DNA of 64,000 nt from Prinia subflava. Lineage: Eukaryota > Chordata > Aves > Passeriformes > Cisticolidae. The translations under genes were made by a program, and so were the position numbers. Below are positions 11,901 through 24,100 of this stretch, piece by piece. Below the pieces are notes generated by a model, which was not told where the DNA came from, ran no database searches, and saw only the letters and a program-made list of their open reading frames with translations. Numbering within the stretch: position 1 is the first letter of the stretch; every line of letters begins with the position of its first letter. The DNA lies in assembly GCF_021018805.1 (NCBI RefSeq), contig NC_086251.1, forward strand, positions 16,411,098 to 16,475,097, given 5' to 3'.

Positions 11901-14549
11901 CCACTCCCACCCAGTGAGCCCTATGTGGACCTGAGCATCTGGGGGATCACAGGAGGCATGCATAGCTGAAACAATGGATGTGTGCTTGGCTCATCACTGC
12001 CTAATGACATGAAAATCACAGGGAAGCCAGCCTGGAAGGAGTAAGCAGAGCTTTTTCTGTAGAATAAGCTTTTCCATCTAGAAATGGGCTCCCCTGTTGG
12101 CCCCCTCTCTCAGTTCGCTGCTGACATGGGAGTTTTCCCTCTAAGACAAAACTTTCCGCAGTTTGTATCCGTTTTATATCCATTTATATGACTGCTAGCA
12201 TTTTTCATATTCCAGAGGACCATTTATGGTAAGAAAATACATTTTCCAATAAATAATCAAAGTGATCATATTTTGGAAGGGGAAAAAAATCGTAGTAGGA
12301 AACTTTTGAAAAAAAAAATTGGCCTGTGCTGAACATTGAGCCAGCATGATATCTTTTTTTCCTTCCAATAAATCTTCTGGCTTATTTCTGTACCCAAACT
12401 ACAGTGAGCCAAGAGGAATTCCTGAACGCTCGGGTACAGTCAGCCCTTCCCCTGCTGCGGCATGCTGCAGGAATGCCACGAGCTTTTTGAAGCTACCTCC
12501 AGGGTTTGGTTAGCCAAGAGTAAGAGAAGAAACAAGCTAAGAACATGGCACTTTCAAAGCAAAATAAAGCAGCTTTTTTTGTGACATCAGTGGTGTAAGC
12601 CTCAGGGAAGGGAAGAGTCTGGCAGGGAAGCTGCCTAGAAGGGAGACAGTAGTGGATGGAGGAGCCTTCTTACAAAGTCCCTCTGTCAATAAAACATGAG
12701 TTCAGATGAGCTCAGGTGATATTCAAAAGTGCAAGCAGGAAAGCCCTAAATGGCAAATCTTGGCATGTGATTAACCTGGGGAACACCCTGCTCAGGAGCC
12801 CTTCCAAGGCAATCACTTGAGCCAGGTCCCTTGAACATCGAGCAGTGTGATGACTGCAGGCAAATGATTGCCAAGGAGAACTTGAGGGCAGTTCTGAGGG
12901 TTGTTCTCTTTGTCTGGGATTCCAGGTGCAAGGTCCCTGCTCTGGAGGAAGAATGAGTCACACAACACTTCTGCTGCTGGCTTTGGCCACCTACTTCAGT
13001 TGGGGTAAAATGCCAGGTTTTATCCTATGTAGCTGCTAATTCCCCACCTTTACCCAGTAGAAAGGAGGTCTCAGTAAGTGAATTCTCCGAACTCCTATCT
13101 TGCTGAAACCTGAGCTCCTCTCCATGGGTGTACCACTAGGTCATTCAAGTACATCCAATATCTTTTTTGAGGGGAAGAGAGGCAGAGATAGTGTTACACA
13201 TTGTGCAGAAATGCTATTAACTGTAGTTGATCATCACAACTTGGATTTATTAGCAGGGGTCTGAAAGACCTACATGGCAGGGGATGTAACTGATAACCTT
13301 GTCTTGCATCCGTTCGAGCAAATGGGTCCTGTCCCTGTGCTCTCATCAGAGATTTAGCGCTTCTCAGGAGCCTTTTTGCAATCCCAGTCATTTAGCAAAC
13401 ATATGATACTTCACACTCAGAGCCGTGACAGGGGCATATGGCACTTCCTACCTCCCAAGGGTTGATGGATGGAATTGCTTTGACTATTCAAGGAATCAAA
13501 GGCCTGGTTCGAATCTCAAGGCCTTGCACTGATTTCGGTGAACTTCCTCCTGATTTGTCCTGTGTATGGAAAATCAGGCTTATTCTAAGTTAAACAAGAG
13601 AAACAGTTTGAACAGATGAAAATCTTTCCTGCTCAGTGGTCCTGAGCACTTGCAGTCTCAAAAGTTGGAGCAATGGGAAGTTTGAAGATGATCTCATCCC
13701 CAGCACTTAAAATGGGCCTTTTCAGGCAGGGAAAAAGTAAAAGGAGAAAAGAAAAAGAAAGTACAATTTAAGCAGAAAAAAAGTACAAGCTTGTTATTGG
13801 TGGCAGAAAAGCTGAGCATGAAGGTACTAAAAAATTGGATAATTTTGTGAAAAAGAGCAAGAGCGAGATCTCTTGCCAAAACCAGACCCATAAAAGCCAG
13901 TGGATCACTGCAGACTTACCATCTATCTCCTTCTAAAAGCAAATTTACCAGCCTGAATGGAGATAATCAGGTATCGCCTGGTCTTCACTGGGATTTACCA
14001 GAAAGGTTTCTTGGTGGTGAAGACACCATTTTGGGCAGAGCCCCAGAGAGAAGAGCTGAGATACTCAGTGCTCCCACCTGCAAATGGCAGAGACTGAGCC
14101 TTTACTTTGCTTAACCCCACACAGGAATTTGAAGGAGCAGGTGAAGGAGGGAACCTCTCTTTCAGTGGGGAAGGGGAAAAGCCTTTTATTTATTTTTTTT
14201 TCACAGACACAATTTCAAATACTCGAACTCTGGCCCTGTGCTGAGCCAAAATGACCACCCAAGGTCTCCTGTAAAATGCAGATGCTATTCCTCCCCCTGC
14301 CCAAGCTGTGAACGCGTGTCTCTTGCCGCGCACCGCGTGGCCAATGAGCCTGAGCACAATAATTTGTTTTCCTTCTCCTAACACCTGACAGTAGCATGAT
14401 TTCACCAAACACTTGGTCCCATTGCTGCATACTTTCCAAGGTGATATAAATCAAACAGATTAACATGTTTGCTTTTAATTTTACATTTTAGAAACAGCTG
14501 TTGAACCACCTCAATGCCAACAGTGTCTATTGCCAGCATTAGTGTCATT
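8961..14549. other. Intergenic, no gene seen
   Basis: Non-coding sequence between the candidate element and the INS promoter. Open frames reach about 175 codons (9022-9549) and 147 codons (11194-11637). They overlap on both strands, lack domains and are not flanked by convincing splice signals. A patch at about 13480-13600 containing 'ggttcgaatctcaaggcc' and 'ttcctcctgatttgtcc' resembles ancient amniote interspersed repeats, but I cannot name the family. Confidence 0.55.
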
Positions 14550-14844
14550 AGTAGTCATTGCAGCTGTAATAGCACCATTATCTCCTGCTAAAAGGGTCAC
14601 TGATGGCTTAGGACAGAGCTTGGGGAAAGTGAACAGAGCAGACTAAATGAGATGGAAACTGCAAACAGTTCCTTCTATCTTAACTTGCATAAAGACCTGT
14701 GGATGCTGCACAGAGGGAAATTAATTTGCACAAGTAGCAAAAATTTTGGCTGGAGCGTCATCAAGGAGGAGGGGCTCTTGGTAGCTCTTGTGTCACTTGG
14801 GCTAACATAAAGCATATAAATACAGGAAGGAGAGAATGAGGACA
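14550..14844 (+). promoter_or_regulatory. INS: INS proximal promoter
   Basis: The roughly 300 bases upstream of the predicted INS start site contain sites resembling those of vertebrate insulin promoters. These are homeobox/A-box TAAT cores at 14721-14730 (TTAATTTGCA) and in the 14530-14580 patch, a CAGCTG E-box near 14560, a TGCTGCA patch near 14705 that may serve as a Maf (C1-type) site, and a CRE half-site TGACG (reverse) at about 14755-14760. The TATA box follows at 14815. Site identities are inferred from motif shape and spacing. Confidence 0.6.
14815..14820 (+). promoter_or_regulatory. INS: INS TATA box
   Basis: TATAAA followed by TA, at 14815-14820. A start site about 30 bases downstream (near 14845) gives a short first exon that ends at a strong splice donor. 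No comparable TATA lies between here and the coding exon. Confidence 0.75.
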
Positions 14845-14908
14845 CTACTACCAACCATCTTCATCCCTCAGAGTGAACTTCTCCCCACCTCCTGGTGCCA
14901 CCTCTTGG
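14845..14908 (+). other. INS: INS exon 1 (5' UTR)
   Basis: Predicted non-coding first exon of about 64 bases, running from the inferred start site to the donor 'ttgg|gtaagt' (intron begins 14909). Vertebrate INS genes have a short first exon in the 5' UTR. The start is inferred from the TATA position; the donor is clear. The exon contains no ATG, but one lies just upstream at 14836 (see findings). Confidence 0.65.
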
Positions 14909-15415
14909 GTAAGTTGGATTGCCTCCCTTTCACTTTCTATCTGTTGTGCAGACCTGTCTTCTTAAGTTGATGAAGCAGGCAGTGACAAGTGTGGCTCATT
15001 GACCCAAGAAAATGAGGCCTCCTCAGGCCTTTGAGGACCTTGTGCTGGTTTTGGGCCATCATCACGGATTGCAGCCCCTTCTGAATGGGCAGAGAGGGTT
15101 TTCCCTCTGAAGGGGTCTGCTGATCTTGGCTCTCAAGGGCATGTACACTATAGGGCTTGGTACGGCCCTGTGAGCCTTTTGAGGCAAGACAGCAGGGAGC
15201 CTGAGAATGATGGAGCATGGAGATGGATTTATGGTAGACTCAGTAGTCGTCTACTGTCACTTGTAAATCCCGGTGCAGAAAGCTCTCCTTCCTTCTCAAA
15301 CCAGAAGGTCCCTCTCCTACTTTGGTCTCATTTCCATGCCAGAAGAGATGAAAGACGTACGGTGCTTGACTACAACCTATTTTTACCTCCTATACTTTTC
15401 TGTATCTCCCCTTAG
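14909..15415 (+). other. INS: INS intron 1
   Basis: An intron of about 507 bases between the donor at 14909 and an acceptor 'tctccccttag' ending at 15415. A second AG at 15421 is also usable, and either choice keeps the same reading phase; a third AG at 15428 would not. It is longer than the roughly 119-base first intron I recall for chicken INS. No repeat family was recognised in it. Confidence 0.55.
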
Positions 15416-15438
15416 CCCTAGGCCTCAGCCTGCCCGCC

Positions 15439-15625
15439 ATGGCGCTCTGGGTGCGCTCGCTGCCCCTGCTGGCCCTGCTGGCCGTCTCCGGCCCCGGGAG
15501 CAGCCACGCGGCCGTCAGCCAGCACCTCTGCGGCTCCCACCTGGTGGAAGCTCTCTACCTGGTGTGCGGGGAGCGCGGCTTCTTCTACCAGCCCAAAGCC
15601 CGGCGCGACGTGGAGCAGCCTCTAG
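15439..15625 (+). CDS. INS: INS exon 2, coding part
   Basis: Encodes the signal peptide, the B chain, the Arg-Arg cleavage site and the first six C-peptide residues (DVEQPL), plus the first base of the next codon (phase 1). The donor is 'ctag|gtaagg', with the intron starting at 15626. The 5' end of the exon is at about 15416 or 15422. The phase-1 intron inside the C-peptide is the conserved position of the vertebrate INS second intron. Confidence 0.97.
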
Positions 15626-18055
15626 GTAAGGCGGGCCGGCGGTGAGGGCGGCCGCGCGCTGTGTGACGTGAGGGACAACAACGCCCGTCTCTGACAGTGA
15701 CACCAGGAATGTCCTCCACGGGGAATGCCAGGAATACCTTCGGCATACCAACAGCATCCCACTGCCAGGGAAAAGCTCTGCAGGTTAAAAAGGCAGACGA
15801 GAGGGCAGGCAGGGAGAGAGGATTTATGAGGCAAAAGGAATTGTGCCGGAAAGCTCAAACTTGTCTGTTTCTTTGTGTGGCTGCTACACCGGCCTGGGAG
15901 TATTCATAGAAAATAAAGGTGGGAGGAGCTCAAGAAGCCTCTTTCTGCCCTAAGGCAGGATCAGTTGTCCCCACTGTATTTCTTAGCCATGTTTGTCTGG
16001 TACATTCATAAAAACCTCCAGAGAGAAAGCTTCTTCTGCCTTCTGGAGCTGCCCATTCCCAAGCATAACTGATCTTCTTCTTGAGTGTTTCTTCCCAATA
16101 TCTAACCTGAACACCCCTTGCTGTAAATTATTTCTTGTCTTCTCAAAAGTGGGCATGGGGAAGAGCCTAGTCCTTTCATCTTTATGATTGCTTTTCAAAA
16201 TATTTGAATACTGTTCCCATGTCTAGTTTTGACCTCTCCTCAGCTACGCAACCCTACTATCTTCTTAGGTCATATTTTCTAGATCTCTAAACATGCAATT
16301 CTGCATTTGTCCACATCCTTGCTGAGCGGTGAGGCCTGGAGAAGCACATTGAACATTCTGTCTTCCAAGCTGCTAATCAAGACTGTGAATAGATGAAGAA
16401 GAGATACTGTCCAAATTGCATCTACTTCAATCCTCTCATTTCAAGATCAACCTTTACTTACCATCCCCTGATTACAATGCATCTCTCCCACCATTTCTCT
16501 TCCTGTCATATCCTATTCTCATTCATATCTAATTCCCTCTCCTGTGTATGTAACCATCTTGTGAAACAGTCTTAGGGGTCTTTGCAAGGTAAAACAAGAT
16601 AATGCCCTGGCAGAGGGTGTGCCACGATTTGTTTGGGCTGTCATTTGCTCCATTCTCTGATTATTCATTTCTGGAGACCACCACAAATGTGTTGGAGGTT
16701 TCATTAGCCAAATTACCTAAATACTGTACAGAGAATTTTGATCGTGACAACCAGAATGCAAGTATTTGAGGGTTTTCTACCTTTTTCTTATCATTCTTTT
16801 GAGGATTCTTTTTTTTGCGGGGGAGAGTTTTGCCTGAGCCACCACCTCTTTGTCACACAATCTGAGTATGTTTACAGTCTGCTCACAGCTGGCTTGAAGG
16901 ATGAAGACAAGTAAATCACAAAACATTGACTAGCTATTTCCTCTTCTACTTTAAATTGGACCAAATTTTTCCCAAATTTCCCTTCTAGCACACTAGAATA
17001 ATGATTTTGTGTTACTCTTGTGCCTTGTTCATTGCCTCATGCTTTGGGAGCTTGGGGATTTTGCATCTTGTACTGTACTTGTATTGCCCTAGAAACCACA
17101 TCTCATTCTCACTGTCCAGGCATTTTCTCTTTGTTGTTAAGGGCTTTTTTTTTTTTCCTGCAGGAAAAACTCACTGATTTATTTACCATTTTCTGTATTT
17201 TCATTGGGCAACTAAAACCTGAACAGATCTGTGCACAAATTTTCGAGTTCTCACCAGCAAATAAGATACTCTGTTGAGTGTTATCTGTGTCCAAATACCC
17301 TAATTTATCATTGCTTCTAAAAACTTGTCCCCAGCTGTGAACACAGACACACACAAATGCTTTTGCTGTCAGCTTGGGGCTATAGCCAGGCAGCCAACTG
17401 AATCAGGCTGTTCAGGAACAGCTGGAAAAAGCACCCAGCCTCAGAACTGGACTGTCCCTGCAATCCCATGAACAGCCCAGTTGTCTGCCCAGAAGGCTCC
17501 CAGAAGATTGGGTAACTGCCTAAAGAGCTCTGCAGTCCCAAACTCCTCTCTATAGAGCAGACAATCACATTTATCATTTTACTTACTAGCTGCTCACCCC
17601 AGGGAGAGTGCAGGATTTCTCTTCTTCTCCACACAGCTTCCCCAAGAAAGCCCCTGTATCCCTTTATCCCTCACACTGCCGAGAGCCACTCAGCTTGGCA
17701 TCTTCTGAACACCACAGGATTATTTTGGGAGAGGAAACAGGGAGCCTTAAGGTGCTACCAGCAGCATCAACCTCGGGAAACCTGTGCAACTTCCTTCCCA
17801 TTTTCCAAACAACTCTGGATCAAGAATCTGGTGCCTGCAAAGGGGGTGTGTGCAGGGCTCAAGAGCCAGGGCTGATGCTGTGTGATGTCCCACAACTTCT
17901 CCTCTTCTTTCCTGGCAGTGAGCGGTCCCTTGCATGGTGAGCTGGGAGAGCTGCCCTTCCAACAGGAGGAGTTTGAGAAAGTGAAGAGAGGCATCGTTGA
18001 GCAATGCTGCCACAACACCTGCTCCCTCTACCAGCTGGAAAACTACTGCAATTAG
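15439..18055 (+). CDS. INS: Preproinsulin (INS), two coding exons joined
   Basis: The coding sequence joins 15439-15625 and 17919-18055 (187 + 137 = 324 bases) and encodes 107 residues, the usual avian length. Layout: signal peptide 1-24; B chain 25-54 ([11 protein letters not shown]... ending PKA); Arg-Arg at 55-56; C-peptide 57-84 (28 residues); Lys-Arg at 85-86; A chain 87-107 ([11 protein letters not shown]...NYCN). All six cysteines (B7, B19, A6, A7, A11, A20) are present, as are zinc-binding HisB10 and the receptor-binding B24-B26 Phe-Phe-Tyr. HisA8, as in chicken, is known to raise receptor affinity. The hormone is cut from proinsulin by prohormone convertases and secreted, acting through the insulin receptor. 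Compared with recalled chicken insulin, B2-B3 (Val-Ser for Ala-Asn) and B27 (Gln for Ser) differ. The start ATG has a near-ideal context (gccATGG). IGF2 lies downstream on the same strand. Confidence 0.97.
15626..17918 (+). other. INS: INS intron 2
   Basis: A 2,293-base phase-1 intron with strong donor (gtaagg) and acceptor (ttctttcctggcag). It carries an old CR1-like stretch at about 16075-16360. The rest shows no gene or RNA that I can support. Confidence 0.9.
16075..16360 (-). mobile_element. Old CR1-like LINE fragment in INS intron 2
   Basis: Segments such as 'cttcccaatatctaacctga', 'gacctctcctcagc' and 'ttgtccacatccttgctga' occur in the order found in the reverse complement of CR1 LINEs (ttcctaatatctaatctaa ... 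cctcagtcttctc ... gtccatgtccttc). Divergence is high, so this is an ancient copy. The boundaries are approximate. Confidence 0.5.
17919..18055 (+). CDS. INS: INS exon 3, coding part
   Basis: Begins after 'cctggcag', completes the split Val codon, then encodes the rest of the C-peptide (ending EFEKV), the Lys-Arg site and the 21-residue A chain, ending with TAG at 18053-18055. The A chain is the same as chicken's as I recall it. Confidence 0.97.
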
Positions 18056-18160
18056 CAGCAGGGTTGGCACTGGGGAGCTCAGAGGCTGTGGGCAGAAACA
18101 TGCACTTATGCTACTGCACCTTCAAAGCAATTGAATAAATGTTGTGGATCTATTGGAAGG
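18056..18160 (+). other. INS: INS 3' UTR
   Basis: A short 3' UTR of about 100 bases from the stop codon to just past the AATAAA at 18134-18139. A short 3' UTR is usual for vertebrate INS. The exact cleavage site is inferred. Confidence 0.75.
18134..18139 (+). terminator. INS: INS poly(A) signal
   Basis: A canonical AATAAA 79 bases past the stop codon, followed by a G/T-rich stretch (gttgtggatc, then ggttcatgtgtctgc). Confidence 0.85.
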
Positions 18161-21100
18161 ACTGCGCTGGTTCATGTGTCTGCATCTTTTTGCCTGCTTT
18201 AGACTGTCAGTGTCCAAGCTTGGGTAAGGTAGTTTTCAGCCATCACTTCTGCCACACGAGTGAACTCCATGGGAGTGAGGGAGGGGAGGGGCATTACACA
18301 GCTTTGGAGCAGGTATGTGGAGCATCCGGCACCCTCAGTGCTTGGAGAAGGGGGCAGAGAGGTTTGAACAAGGCTTCTCTTGCCAGGGAAACATTACATC
18401 TGTAACAATGTCATGCTGATCAACTTCCTGCAGTTCACAGCCCAAATATAGCCAGGCAGCTGGAGACCGAACTTCCTCAGCTACATAATGGAAACAGTAA
18501 AGATTAAGCAAAGAATTATGTCACCTACTCATTGTACTCAGAAAAATCATGGATGACCACCATGGCCAGTTCAGAAAGTGTGTCTAGTTCCTATTTCTGC
18601 TTCTGGGAGGGCCAGGGAGAGTCCCTGTTGTGGGACGTGATTGTTGTTCACGAGGATATGACAAGCCATGTACTGAAAGGTGGGTTTAATCCAGAAGGAG
18701 TTTTGGATCTATTGGCCATGTGCTGGGCAGTATCCTTGCTCCTGGTGCTGCAAACCTCTTTCAAGTATCTGGTCCCCAGACTGCCCCTTTCTGTGAGGAA
18801 AATCTGCCCAGCAGTGCCAGCTGGCCAGAGAGTCCCAGAGTGTAGGGAAGGGCTGTGTTCCCTCTGCCGGGAGGCTCTGGTGGCAGTCTGCTGAAAACCA
18901 CGCAGAGGGGCTCTGTGGGATGGGCTCAGCCTGGCAGAGGTGACAGCAGCAGCCAGGGCTGCTTTTGGCTGCTGACAGATTTTGAAAGTTGGTCTGAGAG
19001 GAGCCTGTGGTTTTAACAGCCTCATTTCCCAAACCAGTTCCGACTGCCTCCAGTGGAGCTGCACAGATGGAAGCTGCCATCTCATCCCTGCCAGGATGCA
19101 TTACTCCCGATCCTATCGCAAGCACAAAACTGGCCAAACCACTACAAACTGAAAGGCTGGAAGAGCAGCTGTAGGAGCTGCTGAAAAGAAGATACAGACA
19201 TAAAAAGTGAAATCAGAAAGCACTCATGATTCCCTGTGGTGACCTTCCATACAAGTCCCCTTGATGCAGCCTGAGAAAAAGCCCGCCCTTCTCCTGCAGG
19301 TGCCACCCAAGTGCTGCAGTGCTACTCAGGCAGTCCTGCTCTCCTTGACCACCTTTTCATCCCTCTCCACCACCCTCTCTGCTGGGCCCCACTGAATATT
19401 CCAGCAGTAGAGCTTTCAACTGTGACAAGCAGCTTCAGGCCAAAATCATGTGGTTATGAAAGCACAGCAAGATATATTGTGTTCCTGAGCTACTTGGCTC
19501 CCACCAAACTTCACAGTGTATAGCTCCAGTGGTTTCTCAAGGGGACTCCCTAGAAGTAGTTGTCCTGGGGAACCATGACATCAGGACAAGTGTTACTGAA
19601 AAAAAAAAAAAAAAAGAAGAAGAAGAAAAAAAAAGCAGAGCTATTGCTCATTGTAAGGCCACCAGCATATTCAGGCATGCAGCCAAGCATCAGCAATCCC
19701 ATCCATCCAGGAGATACCCTGATCCAAAAGGCAGATGTTCAGGTCTGCTTGGATGTTCTTGAGGGGAAGGACATCCAGCCATAGTGGTTCTTCCATCTGG
19801 CACAGCCCTGTTTATCTGGTGGCACTCCTGCCCTGGCAGCGATGCTCTGCTCGGGTGAGGACAGCTCTTGAGAGATTCCCAGCTCATTTCCTGCCCTCTG
19901 CCATTGTTTGGTCTGATCCTTTGTTTGTTTGCTTTTTCTGAATGCTCTCAATTAAGACTTGTTGGGAAATTGCAAATGCCACTTTTTCTGCTGGAAAATG
20001 TTGATTCATCAAGATCAGCACACCCCGCAGGACCGGACTGGTTTTAGCAAGGCAGGATTTGAAAGAATGAAGGGACACAGAAGGTTCAGGTGCCTGCTCT
20101 TCATTCTCTGCATCCAATTGCCCAAGAGCACAAGCCAGCCACCAGGCTCTGGGCAACCCAAGGGTGGACGCTTTTGCTCCTGCTCAAAGATCCCAGAAGG
20201 TGACCACCCAGCTCAGGGAGGGAAGGATGTCCCAATGTCCACTTCAGGGACCCAAGCTGTCAGAGCTCTCTGCAGAGCACATACATGTGCTGTTGCTTCC
20301 TTCCTCCCCAAAACAAGAGCTCTCCTGGAGATGAGTGGCCTAAGGTGTGCTACACTGCTCTCCAGGAGGTGCAGGAGAAAATAATGCATCAATTTTAAAA
20401 CTGCAGAAAGCCTCAAAAAAAAAAAAAGTTCTACACTTTTGTTTTCCTGAACTGAAAATTACATAAAGAGCCAGCTCTTCACTCTTTAAAAGCTGCAATA
20501 TGGTGCAGGCCAAAGGGGAACAAAGGTACTTTTTCCTCTTTTTCTGGAACTCCAGGGGAGAAAGCCTGAAGACAACCCTATGCATTTTCCACAATGGTGC
20601 ACATGGCTCCCTGGCTTTCAAATGTGATGCTGCCGGCTTGTTGACCCTGTGTTGTGGCAGGGCAGGCAGATTTAGCCCCCTACCGGACCCAAACCCAAGA
20701 CTGGGTGTCCTTAAGGTCCTTCCCAACATCTTTAATGGTGGTCCAGGATGGAATTTCTTTATAAAGCCTCCCTCAAATCCTTGTGCCCTTGCCCAGACCA
20801 TTCCCTGTTCTCAGATGTGCATGGGAGATGTCAGAGCTTATGAATTCCTGCAGGAGAAATGATTCAAGGACAGGGAATGCCGCATCCGTTGACCTCCCTC
20901 CCTGCTCCTCCTCTTGCCGGGCTTTGCATTGTGATCTTTGGGAAGCAAATGCATCCAGTCCCCTTTATTCTGACTCAGCAGTTGCTCTGAAGTGATTTTT
21001 GTGGTAGCGGTGGGGCATCATGCCTGACTAAATATCTTGGCTCTGCTACTCTTGCAACAAACTTCCAAAGGTCTCATGCTCGTGGTGGAGGGCAATTTGA

Positions 21101-24100
21101 AGAGAATGCAAATAAAGGCTTCGGTTCATTCATGCTGCTTGAATAGAGAATAGAAAGCTGAGCCGCAGAGGGGATTGCAAGGCAAGTTCTTTGGGCTGCT
21201 GAGTTGTTAACACTGCCTAGAAAAAAAAGGAGCAAAGTTGCCCCTGTCTGCCACATGCACGAAGCCTCATCCAAAAGGGCAGCGCTACGGTTTCGAGGAA
21301 AGGGGGATGATGTGCACAGCAATGGAACAGAGGGGAGCCTCTGCAGGGCACTGGCCATTGGGGCCAGGGGACTGGGTGGCAGATCATGCCCCCCAGGTTC
21401 CTGGATGGGCTCTGCTACTCCAGCTTATCTGGAGAGGAAGGGAAGGCTGCCACTTTCCGGGAGCTAATCCGAGTGTATTATTTCCTTTCCGGGAAACCAC
21501 AGATAGAGAGCTCTCTGTTACTCTGGGAACTTAAGAGATTCACTTTAAGAAATAGTCAGACTATACTCTGGGATTTGTTTCTTTTTAACCATCTTATCAG
21601 CATCTTAGGAAATTTTAAACCTGCTTACAGCCTCTCTCCTTATCTGCAGAGTGATCCCTAATAACAGACTTGTAGCAATGACTTGAGTTGAAAAGCATGC
21701 ACTGAGCAGATTCAGTGTTAAGACCTCAAATTTACTCTGGTTTAGACCAACCTCACCCAAGACACTTATCTTGAACAAAAAGTAGTTCTTCTTCCTTCTC
21801 CTTTCACTCTGGACAGGGAGAAAACTTTAGGTCAGGCTATAAATTGATCTGGAAAGTTACTGCCAGCGCATTGTCTCTGGCAGAATTATTCCTGCATGCT
21901 GTGGGGAGGAAGGAGCTGGTTTTTTCCAAGCCCAATGCCAGGCTGGCTCTCACATGCCCCCCAGTCCTGTTAGGCAGAGCAGGAAGGAGCAGATCCAGGA
22001 CAATAACGGGAAGCGAAGCAAGCCCACAGGAGCACACAAGGAAATGATCTGAGCCTCGATCATTTCCCTCCACCCCTCAATCCTTTCCCTCCATTCCCAG
22101 CCATCTTCAGGACTGTCAAGAAAAGGTGGACAAATCTCCTGAACTCCTCCAACCTCTTTTCTGTTGCTGAAAGAGACAGCCAAAATACCACTTTATTTAT
22201 TTTTTCATGGCTGGTACATGCCAGGATTGCCAGGATTTCCAGAATGCATGTGTTTGCTCACACTAAAATTTCTCACAAATGTTTTCAGATTTTGGAAGAA
22301 AATGGATAACAGAAATAAATTTGGCTTTTGATTTCCAGGTTGTTGTTGCTTGGGCTTTGTAATGCTGGATTTTGGCAGTGGGGGTGTTTTACATAACTGC
22401 CAACTTCTGAAATGTAACTTTTTGTCATAAAATAATGCGGCTTCCTCTTTTCTAATCAGAAAACGGAAAATCAAATATAAATGACACCACCCACCCTACA
22501 CTGACGATAAAACATTCTGTGGAAGTTTCAATGGAAAAAAATCTGCCCTTTTTTCCCCTTATCAGAAACCTCCTCCACTTTGGAGACTGAGACCCAGCAG
22601 GGTCCCAGCTCTGCAGACTTGCCTGCCAGCAGGTCTTGCACACCCAAGTTTCAAAGCTTTTCCTACATGTTTTGGGAGATTTTTAAAACTTATCCCAAAT
22701 AAATGCTGTCTTGGCCCCTGGGCTACTGATTTCAGTAGCAAGAAAAAGAAATTACCAAGTAAAAAAGACCAAGACCTAGTCAAAGTATGCTCAGGTTACA
22801 CACCATAGCCTGCTCCTCCCATGCTTCTGAAATTGTTTTTTCTGCAGCCTAAACTTGGCCACATTTTTCCAAAAGCTGGCACCTTGTCCCAAAATAGTGA
22901 ATTTCAACCCCAAATAAGGAAAAAACCATCCCCATTAAATTCTGATGAAATGTGGACAGGTTATTTTCCAGCCCTAGTCCTGGTGCAGATGTTGTGAGGC
23001 AGAGGTTCAATGTGCAAACCTGTACTCCCACAGCATTTTGGCTCACCAAACCACGGGTGCTGCTCTCAGGTGTGGAAGCCATGACAGGAAGGGGCAAGGT
23101 CACCCTTCAGCCCCTGTGTCCAGGGTGCAGAGGGGTCATCTGGCTCAGCCCAGCTTATGCCTTAAGCCTGTGGGAGGACCACCAAAGGCTGAAGTCCCTC
23201 TAGTTAAGCACTCCTGCAGCAGCAGCTCCTTTGCCCTGCAGGATCCCTGACCTCACCCCAGGAACAGTGAGCAGCACAGAGCACTGACATCATGCCCATT
23301 TTTCCTTTATGGTTTTGACTACAGAGCCCGGATATCATTCTCAAGATGCTTGCCCTTCCTCACCCTGTGGAGCTGTTGCTTTGACTGCCCCATTTCTCTG
23401 TGCAGCCCATTTAAGAACACAGGACTGGGAGCAACTTTCAAGCCAGTTGCCTTGTACCGTGCTAACCTCACATCACTGCCTTCTTCATCTCCAAAAAGAC
23501 TTTAACCTCTCAATTTCTCCCTTTAGCCTGTGTGCAGTTTTAGTTTCTGGAACCTTTCCTGGGGAATTCATCCTCTCCTGTTGGGCTTCACAGTCCTCAC
23601 AACCTGGAAAATGTTCCGAAGTTTCACATATCTGTTCAGAGCAAAGCAATTACCCGTGGCTCTGTCACTGAAACAGGGCAACACAAAAATGTTGGGAATC
23701 TGTTAAAGCCGGATTCCTGCGACGGCTTTCCCTTCTCCTGCATTTCCAGCTGCTGCCAGGGGATGGAGCGCAGGTCAGCCCACAACTGGATCCCGCACCC
23801 CTGCCCAAAGCTGCCGGGCAGGGCACGGCGGCACGGCCACCGGGGACATGCAGAAATAGGGGAGAAAAACTGATAAACACAGACCGTGTTGGAGAAAAAC
23901 TCCCTGGAGATGTGGTGCTGGAGTAAGGCTTTGCACCAAGGCCATGGGACCAGCAGGGCTGGGGCAGCAAGGAGATGGCTGGAGCAGTGAAAACAAACTG
24001 CCTGTCAACCCACAGGCCGCTCCTGGCATGGCCAGAGACCTGCAGCAATGATGGTTGGGTTGTTGATGCTGCCCTTGCTCTTCTCTTTGTTTAAAGGTGG

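Noticed and set aside
13500..13530. tRNA T-arm-like 'ggttcgaatct'
   Set aside because: No acceptor stem, D arm or anticodon arm can be drawn around it. More likely an old repeat or chance.
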